A stretch of DNA of 64,000 nt, taken from the NCBI GenBank assembly GCA_015680905.1, contig CM027381.1:62128501-62192500 (forward strand). Direction: 5' to 3'. The notes under the pieces were generated by a model. The model had not been told where the DNA came from. It saw nothing but the letters and a program-made list of their open reading frames with translations, and made no database searches. Origin of the DNA: Coptis chinensis (Eukaryota; Streptophyta; Magnoliopsida; Ranunculales; Ranunculaceae). The translations under genes and the position numbers were made by a program. Below are positions 22,001 to 31,793 of the stretch, in pieces (position 1 is the stretch's first letter; every line of letters begins with the position of its first letter).

Positions 22001-22076
22001 ATGACCAGAGCAACCATGTACACAAAGGTATAACACCAAAAACGAGTGCCGGCCACCAAGAATGTGCAATCTCCAT
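18380..22076 (-). CDS. Cytochrome P450 monooxygenase, CYP85 clan, nine exons, apparently intact
   Basis: Exons on the minus strand: 22076-21838, 21159-20835, 20730-20581, 20454-20197, 20098-20021, 19943-19865, 19369-19263, 19179-19061, 18470-18380. All introns are GT-AG and the 1446 bases give 481 residues, the usual P450 length. Signatures in order: membrane anchor (about 9-25), hinge PPGHMGLP (45-52), I-helix AGYEST (297-302), EETIR with the ExxR motif (353-357), FNPDRW (406-411), haem loop [10 protein letters not shown] with the ligand Cys at 430. The start is chosen at MEIAHSWW because it aligns with the paralogue at 2285; an in-frame ATG 24 bases upstream adds eight residues. The enzyme should be an ER-bound haem monooxygenase using cytochrome P450 reductase. 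Clan members oxidise steroids, gibberellin precursors and triterpenes. The N-terminal pattern recalls CYP88-like ent-kaurenoic acid oxidase relatives, but family and substrate are not settled. Confidence 0.93.
18577..19008. mobile_element. Foldback MITE in the last P450 intron, bounded by (TA)n tracts
   Basis: Arms of about 112 bp (18651-18762 and 18866-18977) are inverted copies, from CCAAATCTAAAACACC inward to the TTCAACTTGTTTGA end. Weaker inverted similarity continues outward to the two TA runs at 18557-18576 and 19009-19036. No coding capacity. Insertion into a TA microsatellite resembles microsatellite-targeted MITEs known in plants; the superfamily is not assigned. Confidence 0.75.
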
Positions 22077-22120
22077 ATCTGACTTTTGACTCTTCCACAC
22101 TCATTCTTCTCAAGTACTTG

Positions 22121-22134
22121 TTTATATATATGTA
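22121..22134 (-). promoter_or_regulatory. Putative TATA box of the intact P450
   Basis: Minus strand ATACATATATATAAAC, about 45-58 bp upstream of the chosen ATG at 22076. The paralogue has a similar box at the same spacing. Confidence 0.45.
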
Positions 22135-22253
22135 TGCAATCATTCCAATAATTGAGTTTATTCCTTAGAGTTTATTCTCAAGTCTAACAGTAAATGCTTT
22201 TCTGTTGGCTAGGCAAACTGATCTTCAAATAAAAACAAATGCACAAAATAATA

Positions 22254-23723
22254 GTAAGGACCAAAATATCGTCGATATATTTCGGTTTTTGGGTACTCAA
22301 TATGGATATATATCCACCGAAGAATATTGAATATTTTTTCTGCCGATATATATCTTTATATCGGGCGATATAACTGATATATTCAATATTTACAAAATAT
22401 ATTGTTTGACTTTTTGACCAATTTTTAATATTAATATCTCTCATATATATTGGCGAAATATCTGATATTTGAATAATTCAAGTGAAATTTATGCGCAAAG
22501 TGTGTGTGAGTTTATATTCCCTAAGTGTGATGTGGCACGTTCGACAATTTCTCTTGACGGTGGGTATAACTTTGTATATATTTAGATTGGGTATTGTGAA
22601 GCAGTTAGAATTCAAGAAGTGGGTATGCAAGTTGAGTAATCACGTCATTCGTGGCTCTGCTTGGCATAAGAAAAATCTGTAATAGACAACCTCGCTTATG
22701 AAAACTAATTCATTATAGATGTATAAACAACACAAAATTAGTGGGGAAGCTATTTGGTCTCACTTCTGTTATCAAAAAAAAAAAAAAAAATTTTTTGAAG
22801 GAAACTTAGTACAGATCCAAAATTGTGCCTATGTTTCAACAATCAATCATCTCACAAAAGTAAATAACATCTCTATTCTCTTCTCAGATATTCTCTCAAT
22901 ACATCATAAAACTGATTTATAGAGTATGAAATTCTTCTTCAAACCCATAAACACAAAAGTCCTAATATTACATTAACCCAAAATGATTTTGATTGATTCC
23001 AATAGATTAGAAAAGTGCTTGAAGAGAGAGAGTAGACTACTTGGGGTGGAGGGATCTTCATTTTGATTTGATTTTACTTTGTCTTTGATTGGAAAAAAAG
23101 ATGAAGTGGAGGCGCTGGGGAGGAGAGCTTACTTGGTAGTGGGATGGAGGCTGAAGAGAAGCTTGATACTCATCATGGGAGATTGGGAGAAGAGGAGACT
23201 AATTTTTGGTGAACGAAGACAAAACTTTTTTTCTTTTTTCCTTTTTCGTCGACATTTGTTTTATTATTTTGTCTTTGAGCCTTCTAACTAAACAAGTAGA
23301 TCGTAATCTCATGTTCCCATATGAATACCAATATCCACCTTTTTGTGGTTTCACCAACAACTATATTAACAAGTTATACATATTTCAGATGGACCAAACA
23401 GAAAAACATGGATAGTGTGCCCGGACCCATGAATAGGGTCCGCTATTCATGCTACCAAACAGAGCCTATTATGTATTGATGTAACCTATTTATCCTATTT
23501 TATAATTTGAGGTTTTGAGTACATTAGATTATGACATTATTTTGATTGTTTTCTTGATAAATAAATGTTGCTTTTATGTTTTTCGATATATTCAATATTT
23601 CTAACATTTTCGATAGTTTAGACTGGTCACAAAAAAAATGGATATTTCCGATATATTCAATATATCTCGATTTTTTAGGTACACGTACGATATATGGTTT
23701 GCCTTTGATATTTTGGTCCTTAC
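22254..23723. mobile_element. hAT-like MITE of the GATATATC-rich family, copy 3, split by a 1.1-kb insertion
   Basis: Perfect 17-bp terminal inverted repeats GTAAGGACCAAAATATC lie at both ends. Left (22254-22470) and right (23580-23723) parts align collinearly with the complete copy at 12691-13111, including shared TTGACTTTTTGACCA and AAAAATGGATAT blocks. Target duplication is unclear (AATAATAG versus CGAAATAG). The left end lies 178 bp upstream of the P450 start codon. Confidence 0.8.
22471..23579. mobile_element. Unclassified insertion inside MITE copy 3
   Basis: This 1.1-kb block has no counterpart in the other two MITE copies. It contains a 17-base A run (22773-22789) and, near its right end, CTACCAAACAGAGCC. 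An imperfect inverted partner, GGCTCTGCTTGG, occurs at about 22652-22663, so a smaller element of about 0.8 kb could lie within it. I see no coding sequence. Confidence 0.4.
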
Positions 23724-25694
23724 GAAATAGGTATCATGTATGTAGGTTGACTTCTTTTTCTAAAGATTATGTATGATGCATGCATCCTATTATCCTATAT
23801 GGCTACATGTATTCTCTTGGGCATACATGTGTAGAAGGCAGGGGAAATTGGACGACATGCAAGATGTGAGCACACACTGCCAAAGAGGGAATTTTTTGTA
23901 ACTTGGTTAATGGGACAATCTTTTTGATCGTCTTATTATCATTTTTTATTCTCAATTTATCTAGTAAGAATTTATCCTTTTTAGTTTGAAATTTTTGGTT
24001 TCTTATTTTTTTTAATTGCGATTTCATAATTTATCAATTAAATTTCTCATTTTTACTTTAAAACTCATTGTGCATGCATAATCGGTCGTGTTTGTCATCA
24101 CATTGTTGCTCCTTTGAAAAAACCTCGTGAGGCTTTGTGGCAATTAAATTTGAGGGGGTCGAACACTCGAATGTGTCCTCTTTCTTTTTTTTCCTTGTTG
24201 GTTTGGTAGATGTACCCGTCTGAAACTTAGATTAGTTTCTTGAAACTTGCATCTTGGCATCTTCCTGCACAAGGTAATGTAAATAACTCCAATCCATTAA
24301 AAGATTTGTTTGAGGCAGTAGAGAGGCTCTTTGGTACACTTTTTATAGCATACATGGCATTTTTCGTGGATCTATTCGTTGGCCTAGCTTGCTTATGTGC
24401 AGAAGTCTGGTTCTTTGTATATAGTCATCTAAGCACCATCCTTGGAGCATGTGACTATTCCACATAGGTTTAGAGTTTAGCCTCATGCCAACATGGATAC
24501 CGGATTGGTAGTTAACCCTTAATTTAGTAATGAAGTGCTCTATAAGTGTTTTCCAGCACATGGCATAATTAATGGTTGTCCTACTCTAGAAAAGAATTCA
24601 GTTTGCTATGAAGTTTCGTGGGAAGAGTATTCTCATAATAGAACTCGTTCACTAACAAAATATTCTTCTTGACAAAAACTATATATGTTTCAAGTGAGGA
24701 GGATACTTTTCTTCCTATTGCTTGATTTGTAAAACAAGACGAGTAGTAAATGTGCTGGAAACTTTTGTTATGTGTGACCTATATATTGGATAATGCTTCT
24801 GATTTGTATGACCCTCTTGGTAGTATTACTTTGTTCCTAGAGTGTATTAAAGTTTTAAAGAGTAACTCTAATTCTATGTGTTTCAATCATAAATGCAACA
24901 TCATCTAGATTTAAGATTGACTAAAGGAATGAGTAGAGCTTTTTGTTTTTATATAATGTTTTTGATTGTTTGTATTTCTTATTCATTTATTTTTCACTTA
25001 ACAAGATGTTTCTTCATGAGTATGCAACATTGCTGATCTCAGCAGATTATACGTCACAACCAACTAATCATACTTCAAGAATCCTAACGAACCAAGGTAT
25101 CATATAATTTCTAAACTGTTTTACTTGTATTTTTCTTTATTTTTTTAAATCACAACTTTATCTTTCATAGGGTGATCAAACTTTGCTTATTCTTGGTTGA
25201 ATGTTCTCGGATGAGAATGCCAACACTGACGTGGTGAAGTTATAGAAATTTACATTTTTTTTTTTATTCTTTTGTTATTCCTTCGTTGCAATATAATTAT
25301 TAGGAATACAGAACAAGATGGAATATGTTGGTTTAGAGGTTCTTTATAATAAATTTGTATTGATTAAAATTTGGATTTTCGTATGGGAATAGATTGTTTA
25401 AAATTACTCATGTGGTGGATCGTGGTGTTTTGAATTTGTGGTGAAGTGGAATGTGATATGTAGAAATATTTTCTAAAGTTTTATTATGTGATTGGAATAT
25501 TTTTTAGGTACTTGATTGCTATGGGCACCTTCTATTTTGTATTGGGCGGACCCCAAAACAAAATTTATTACAAGTTTGTCATTGACCTAAAAAATCATAT
25601 TTTGTGTTGGACACCCCCTAAACTACATCAAGGTAACCTGTTGCCAACCTATTTAGTCTTTCTCTTCTTTTCTCTCACATTCCTAATCCCTAAA
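23724..25694. other. AT-rich intergenic DNA
   Basis: No supported gene. The open frame 24240-24467 has a hydrophobic stretch but no family resemblance. Near the right edge, ATTTTGTATTGGGCGGACCCC (about 25535) and a related ATTTTGTGTTGGACACCCC (about 25590) recur, inverted and modified, at 26640-26700 on the other side of the F-box pseudogene. Confidence 0.4.
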
Positions 25695-26320
25695 CTATAC
25701 CCTAAGTCCTAAACTTAAAGTTGTGCCAAAATTATTAACACTATACAAATCGTCCTTGAATAAAGTGATATCATCAAAACATGATAGCTCAACATTTATA
25801 TTGGTCCATGTTATTTGGTCTCCTGGTCTCACAAAACCAATGTTCTCAACGATAATTGCAAATGCTACTACATCTGACAGGGGGTGATGACTTAGGAGAG
25901 AAGCGAACCAAGACAAACTTTTTGATGTGTAGATATCCATACAAATTAGCAATATCGTAAGCCTCAAGGGTATTCAGAGAAGGAAGGGGAAAATGAGCCT
26001 GGGTGAATGGATTGACCATCTCCAAATCCCCCTGCAAATTCTATCACCAACCACCCAAATGGAGATCCTTAACATACACCGGACAGCGGCCTTAGCACTT
26101 CCAGAACGTGCTTTTCATAGTCTTGTAGACTCAGTGAGTTGAACTTGGCATTTGAAGTTTCATCCATTAGAAAAAATAGCCAAGGATAGATCCCTCGACA
26201 TATATTATTTTGTTGTTTCTCGACGACAATGTTCCAAAATTGAAGACAATACGACACCAATAACATATTTTTCTTAGATAGGTTAGATAGGTCTAGAATG
26301 TAACATCTCTTTAAAATCAT
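25695..26320 (-). pseudogene. F-box/DUF295 (SKIP23-like) gene fragment, frame-broken
   Basis: Minus-strand pieces in order: a decayed F-box-like segment with CLQFWNIVVEKQQ, PWLFFLMDETSNAKFNSLSL, GSPFGWLVI, VNPFTQAHFPLPSLNTLEAY, FVRPGDQITWTNI, and DDITLFKDDLYSVNNFGTT. This order matches plant F-box proteins with a DUF295 beta-propeller, which act as substrate receptors in SCF ubiquitin ligases. At least three frameshifts and stops separate the blocks. The reading stops after the DDITLFK block, so the propeller C-terminus is missing. Confidence 0.75.
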
Positions 26321-26757
26321 GTTTAAGAACTCATCTTGTAGTTAGCAACCCCAACAGAGGATGACATAAGAGGTTTACCTTGGTCTCCCTCTGACGTGTC
26401 TTCATTGCTCAAGTAAACCATCCTTTCTGAAAAACGAAATATCTCAGCACTTCAGTAGGAGAATCAGAATTTATCACACCACTTCAGTAAACCATCCTTT
26501 CTTAATACAAACTCTACCATGTTTAAACGTTATGAAGTTAATTGGTTGTAACTTAAAATTTCGATTTGCCAAATGAAGTTAACTGGTTGTAACTGGTTAT
26601 TTCCGGTTTATTTTTGTGCGGGCTTTAGTAATAGGGTCTGTCTAACATAATTAAAGACCCCAAATTGGGTCGGGGTTTGCCCAACACAAAATGGGGTCCG
26701 TCAATAACACGACTCTTTTTTTATTAGGGATTTTTTTTAAATAAAAAAATATATATA

Positions 26758-27026
26758 TACCACAGTTTTGGAAGAACTGTGGCAAATATGGAAACTATAT
26801 ACCACAGTTTCTGAAAATATCAGTAGTTCATGATGGTCATATACCACGGTTTTGAAAAACCTACTACCACGGTTCTTAGCTAAACAGTGGTTAATAGGTA
26901 CAAGTTTATACCACAGTTTTTCTAGAAGTATTTACCACCCTAGCTAATACCACAGTTTAGAAATAGTGGCAAAATGCCTTTTACCACTCTAAAAAACAGT
27001 GGTATATGACATTTTCTGTAGTAGTG
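26758..27026 (-). mobile_element. Terminal end of a CACTA (En/Spm) transposon
   Basis: Read from 27026 on the minus strand the end is CACTACTACAGAAAATG, the classic CACTA terminus. It is followed leftward by about ten subterminal motifs of the type ACCAC(A/G)GTTTT in both orientations, as expected for transposase-binding repeats. The flanking bases after the end are TAA. The matching left end was not found, so this is a solo or truncated end. Confidence 0.85.
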
Positions 27027-27755
27027 TAAAAACCAAAAGTATATGCATCCAATTGATTGGGAAAATATTCATTTCCAACTAAATTTTAGTTTCGAACTTT
27101 TGATGACTGTTTGAAGAGAACCGAAAAAAAAATCAAAAAATATTGAAAAATCAAACAAACTATTAATGAATGTTCACTTTAAACATAAACTTTCGATGAT
27201 TTACTGAAAGATTTGATGGCCACTAATACAAAAAACTTCATGAAACTTTAGGAAATTTTGTTCCTTGCCCATAAAAATGTAAAAGTTTATGTACCATTTT
27301 GATAATTTGGTCTACTTCTTTACCAAAAAATATATAATTTTGGTCTACTTCCAATTTTGGTGGTCTGGTGGATAACTGTAAGTCAGTAACTGAGCATGTT
27401 AAAGTTAAACACTTATTCTAGAACTTCATTATATATGTCTTTTACTCAAACCTATACTAAATAAGTAAATAGAACTATTTTATTCGGTAGTTGTAGACTT
27501 GTAGTCATGTAGAGTTGCTATATATATTCGGTAGTTGTAGACTTGTAGTCATGTAGAGTTGTTCTGTATATCTATTTACCTACTTAATAAACTACGTATG
27601 GTTGTTAAGCTTGTTTGAAACCTGACTCAAGTGTATGTTAGGCATTTGAATTAGTGATGCAGGACATCAAGCATAAGCATACTCTTTTGGTTGCTAATAT
27701 TATTGTTTTGAAATTATAATTATTATTTATTAGGAATTTGGAATGTTTAGTATTT
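27027..27755. other. Intergenic DNA with a 44-bp tandem duplication
   Basis: No gene. TATTCGGTAGTTGTAGACTT followed by GTAGTCATGTAGAGTTG occurs twice in tandem with a 44-bp period at 27481-27561. Confidence 0.6.
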
Positions 27756-28022
27756 GGGTTACTATATAACTAGTATTAACCCCCCCCCCCAGATGGGAAA
27801 TTATGGTCTCCCACCTAAACACACGATTAACTTGGGTTGACTGTTAACTTTCAAGTCAAGCAACTAAAAATGATACAAATGCCCTCAATGTTTTTAAAAA
27901 GAAAAAGTTCAATTTTACTTAGGTGGGGGTAGTTGTGTCATTTTCAATTAGTTGACCTAAAAGTTAACAATCAAACCAAGTTGACCGTGTGCTGGGGGGG
28001 GGGGTGTATTACTAGTTTACCC
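27756..28022. mobile_element. Mutator-like MITE, copy 2 (267 bp)
   Basis: Ends GGGTTACTATATAACTAG and (reverse complement) GGGTAAACTAGTAATAC, flanked by a perfect 9-bp duplication TTAGTATTT (27747-27755, 28023-28031). Interior blocks GATGGGAAATTA, GTTGACTGTTAACT and AACCAAGTTGACCGTGTG match copy 1 at 3888-4213. Homopolymer C and G runs near both ends replace part of the arms. Confidence 0.88.
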
Positions 28023-28031
28023 TTAGTATTT

Positions 28032-28668
28032 TCTGTTTAGAGTTTAATTAGATTTAGAAATCTTGGTCTCTAAATTAACAAGTATGGCTTATCTATATAA
28101 AGAGGCCATTGTAATTTAGTTCATTCATTCAATTATCAATTATCAATTATCAAACTATCAAATCTCCAAAACCTATTATATTTTTCTCCCTAAACTTTTA
28201 CAATTCTTCTATTCAATATTCTTCATCCTTAAATCTATTCCCCCTTTTGAAGATCTCCGCATCTTTTCTTCTAAATCTCTTTTATTCCGCATCAATTAGT
28301 CAGACGTGCCTTAGTTTCAACCCTTTTTATTAACCTAATTCTAGTGAACATATTCTGAGTTATTGTTTATGTTTGGGTAAGAACTCACCCGAACACACTA
28401 ATGATCTTATTAGGGAGATTGTTGTAGAATTGTTGACACTATACTTTCAATGGCTGCCTACGTATCCAAATCGTTATCTGGAATCAAGTCTCTCAAATGA
28501 ACTTAGTCCTTTATTTCACAGGAATGGGGTATTTATAGGATAATAATATGAAATATCCTTTCTTTAATTGTTAGAAAATCTTCTGTAATTTTGTAAAGTC
28601 TTAATATGGAAGCATATCTTGACAAATATATTTTCTAAATCTGAACCTGCTATATCTAGCTTGTGGTG
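28032..28668. other. AT-rich DNA, possibly part of an LTR
   Basis: No gene. TATATAAAG near 28093 resembles a plus-strand TATA box and is followed by a short AATTATC tandem (28133-28155). If the polypurine tract at 28841-28853 is real, this lies within a minus-strand 3' LTR. Confidence 0.35.
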
Positions 28669-28771
28669 CCATAATTTTGGGCAGCGTAGGCACGCCTTAA
28701 TTTTGGGCAGCGCAGGCATGCTATAATTTTGGGCGGCGCTGGCATGCCATAATTTTGGGCATCGTGCCTAG
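28669..28771. repeat. Four-unit 26-bp tandem repeat
   Basis: Units start at 28669, 28695, 28721 and 28747, each built on CATAATTTTGGGC followed by (A/G)(G/T)CG..GGCA. The last unit is the most diverged. Confidence 0.85.
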
Positions 28772-28840
28772 TAGTGAGTGGCGCTATAATGGTACCCAAC
28801 GATGGTTGTTTATAGGGGTGCAGATATGGTGGCACATACA

Positions 28841-28853
28841 CCGCCCCCTCTTT
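28841..28853 (-). other. Candidate polypurine tract and LTR start of the third gypsy element
   Basis: Minus strand AAAGAGGGGGCGG is followed by TGTATGTGCCACC, a plausible polypurine tract then LTR start. It lies downstream of the integrase tail at 30090-30358 in the same orientation. This is inference only, since no second LTR is in the window. Confidence 0.4.
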
Positions 28854-29325
28854 GCCGGATAGAACTAGTTCCTTGTGGTGAAGAATAATAAAAAAACTGG
28901 TTCAAAAAGGATGTGACAATGGAAGTTACAGACAGAGGTGAATATTATTGTGAAAAGAAAGCAACCAAAGGTTGTTTGCTTGACATGAATACCTAAGGCT
29001 GTTTGTACAACCATGAAATATTGATCATTGTATTTGTTCGCAGCTTAGTTCAGGCAACACCAATAGTATGAAAACACTCGATACTAATGAAATGGAGAAA
29101 CTTTTAGGCATTAAACGTATTGCAATCGCCTCCAATTGTTGGCATTTCATTAGAGAAACAACCATGTTCTACGGCAGTTGGATAGGTACTCCAACTATTC
29201 AATGTCGACCAATGCTCGCCCCTAGTTTTAAGCTGTGTATAAAATATTGGGGAAACTTGAGCTTTGTTGTAACATCGACATTTCAATATTTCTTCAATTT
29301 TCTTCAAGGGCAACTTCTTGACTTT

Positions 29326-29815
29326 TGATGCATAGGGTAAGTGATCGCAAATGTTCACCAATGATTTTTAATGAGTGGAGTAAGGTGTTTGAAACGTAAA
29401 CTCCATGATTTTTTATGCGCAGAGTAAGATGTTGCAAATGCAAACTCAAAGACTTTGGATGTGTGGAGTAAGGTTTTGCAAATGCCAACTCCACGACTTT
29501 CTAGTACGTGGGGCAAGGTGTTGCAAACGCAAACCCCACGACTTCTTGATGCGTGGAGTAATGTGTTACAAATACAAACCACACAACTTTTTGATCCGTA
29601 GAGTAAGGTGTTGCAAACGCAAACTCTACGACTTTTTGATTCGTAGAGTAAGGTATTGTAAACGCAAACTCCACAACTTTTTGATGCGTGGAGTAAGGTA
29701 TTGCAAACGTAAACTCCACGACTTTTTGATGCGTGGAGTAAGGTGTTGCAAACGCAAACTCCACGACTTTTTTATGCGTGGAGCAAGATGTCGCAATCGC
29801 AAACTCCACGTCATT
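29326..29815. repeat. 45-bp minisatellite, about 11 units, each with a hairpin-forming pair
   Basis: Consensus unit: GACTTTTTGATG, CGTGGAGTAAGGTG, TTGCAAACGC, AAACTCCAC. The 45-bp period equals 15 codons, so both strands stay open over the array, but the resulting proteins are by-products. The end of one unit (ACTCCACG) pairs with the start of the next (CGTGGAGT) around an 11-base loop. In minus-strand terms the array lies between an integrase tail and a candidate LTR, the position of 3' untranslated tandem repeats in some gypsy lineages. Confidence 0.88.
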
Positions 29816-30089
29816 GAATTTGTATAGGTTAAATACTAAACTCACCTAAACTAAGGTAGTGGTGACTGAACTAGAGTAATTGACATACATTGTGTTTGAG
29901 TAATTGACATACACTATGTTTGACTTGCTGAATGGAAGTAAAGAAGTCAAATGTGGAAGAATGGACTTTATTGATGATTTGAAATCTGAAAAAACATAAC
30001 AAGTTTGTCTCATGGACAAGCACTAAGGAGCTGTCAATCAAGCTACCAATTTGTACTAATGGGAAACAAATTTAACAATAAAAACACCT
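29816..30089. other. Spacer between integrase tail and minisatellite
   Basis: AT-rich, no coding sequence. It contains a small direct repeat of GAGTAATTGACATACA at about 29872-29915. Presumed 3' untranslated region of the third gypsy element. Confidence 0.45.
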
Positions 30090-30358
30090 AAGATGGAGCG
30101 CATTCCATGGTTTCGGGAGAGGGGTTCCTGAAATTGTGCAAAGGAAATATGATCCCTTAGAAGCAGTACGGTCAATGATAAGAGGTCCTTCCCAATTTTT
30201 GCCTAGTTTCCCTGCATCAATGATCTTTGATTGTCTACACAAGACCTAGTCGCCCAGATGAAAAACTTTCAAGCGAAACTCCTTGTCATATTGCTTTTCA
30301 TTGTGGCTTGGTAATAGGAGATGAGAAATACTTTCCTCACACACTTCATTTAGATTGG
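30090..30358 (-). pseudogene. Ty3/gypsy integrase C-terminal fragment (third gypsy element)
   Basis: Minus strand reads ESISHLLLPSHNEKQYDKEF, then RLKVFHLGD with a stop where L or R is usual, then GKLGKNWEGP and TPLPKPWNALHL. This is the chromodomain-less gypsy integrase tail (GPY/F-like). The coding similarity runs up to 30358 and stops exactly at the LTR edge at 30359, so the Athila-like element appears to have inserted into this gene. Its upstream part is not found in the window. Confidence 0.75.
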
Positions 30359-31777
30359 TGATATACATAAAAACAAAACTATATTTCTCTAACTTATTCT
30401 TACGTTATCAATTATTTATTTCCTACTCTCACATATCATGCAATATATAGAGTACGGAATCGTTCCACTTTTAACTCTTTAGACTTGAATGAATTCAACT
30501 AATCAAACACAAGGAAACAATAGTGAGAGCAATATTTATGGATGTGGATTTATACTACGAAACTAAATATATGAATTTAACTTATACTAATTTAATTTAA
30601 AAAAATTGAATATGACTTGAATAAAATATATAGAAGAATATAAAGAGATTGAAATCCACTTTAATTAATACTTAACATGCTAGTATAGAGTTGTTGCAAA
30701 ACCCTAATCTTTACATTTAAACACAAGGTTCAATCATAAAGGTTAGGCCTTTAATGGTCCCTAATCAATTATGGTATCTCTAGTCATAACTAATTAGCAT
30801 GAGAGAAAGTTTGTTTTCCATTATCATGGCAAAACTCACCATTCTCTAGTTTAGATTAAACTCTTCTTATTACTAAGTCAAGAAAAACCTAAACTTGAAG
30901 TTCTAACCAACAATTTTATACTAACAAATCAAGTCCTCATCAAAGCTTCAATCAATCCCCTTTAATGGAGGTTTAGCTTTGATTCATGGGACTATCATGA
31001 ATCAAAGAATGAGAAGAAGACATAATAGAAAGATAAACAATTGAATTGAATAATAATAACTTGAAGGTATTTTAATGGAGGTTTTATGGAAGCTACAATT
31101 ATAAACCCTAAGTATTATATTATATTAAAGGGAAGAGGTAGGAGAGAGCTTATATTAAACCCTAATTACACTAAACTAAGAGAGAAAGAGAGAGAGAGAG
31201 AGAGTTTTTTCTTAATCCTCTTTATATAGGACAGGGTTAGGTTTACAATTTTATGTAAACCTAATTACTGTGTTTTGGGTCACTAAATCAAGTTCAAAAC
31301 CTAATTACTTAAGTCCAAAAAGGGTTTCTCTATTGGAATTTACTGTAATACCTTTTTTGTCCACTTTTATTACTCTGATTAGATTGAGGTCTAGACCATT
31401 AGAAATATCTTTCTGAGCCGGTCGTTTTGACATATAATAGACCTAATTTCGAGGTTTGAGTCCAAAGATACGACCTGTTAAAATTTTGTTAACTTTTCTA
31501 TTCTTTTTCTGCCCGCTTTAACTTTGACTTTTCAGCTTTAACTAGGTTTTTAAAAGGTTTTTTCTCTTTGAAACTTGGGTTTTAATCATAGAACTTCTCT
31601 AGCAAACAACTTGACTCTTTTCTCTTGCAAAAGTGACATATTTATTCACATAATTGATTCCAAGACCTGAAATACACAAAAATACGTAAACATTACTAAC
31701 TCTTATTTATTATAAACATAATTGGCCTAAATGTAATACTATTAAGGGGTTAAAAATATATCATTGGGCTCTTATCA
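30359..31777 (-). repeat. Outer Athila-like element, 3' LTR (1419 bp)
   Basis: On the minus strand it starts TGATAAGAGCCCAATG and ends ATGTATATCA. Its end (plus 30359-30690) matches 57492-57824 closely. A (GA)n microsatellite lies at about 31174-31203. Confidence 0.85.
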
Positions 31778-31793
31778 AATCACCCCCAAACAT
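31778..31793 (-). other. Polypurine tract of the outer element
   Basis: Minus strand GTTTGGGGGTGATT directly precedes the LTR start TGATAAG. The inner element has a comparable TTTTGGGGGTAG before its own TGATAAG. Confidence 0.8.

Noticed and set aside
24240..24467. Short membrane-like ORF
   Set aside because: Only 75 codons, no family similarity, no promoter or splice context.
29326..29845. Overlapping open frames on both strands and a CRISPR-like look of evenly spaced repeats
   Set aside because: The 45-bp period is a multiple of three, so any stop-free unit stays open on several frames. The repeats have no unique spacers, and the context is a plant retrotransposon.
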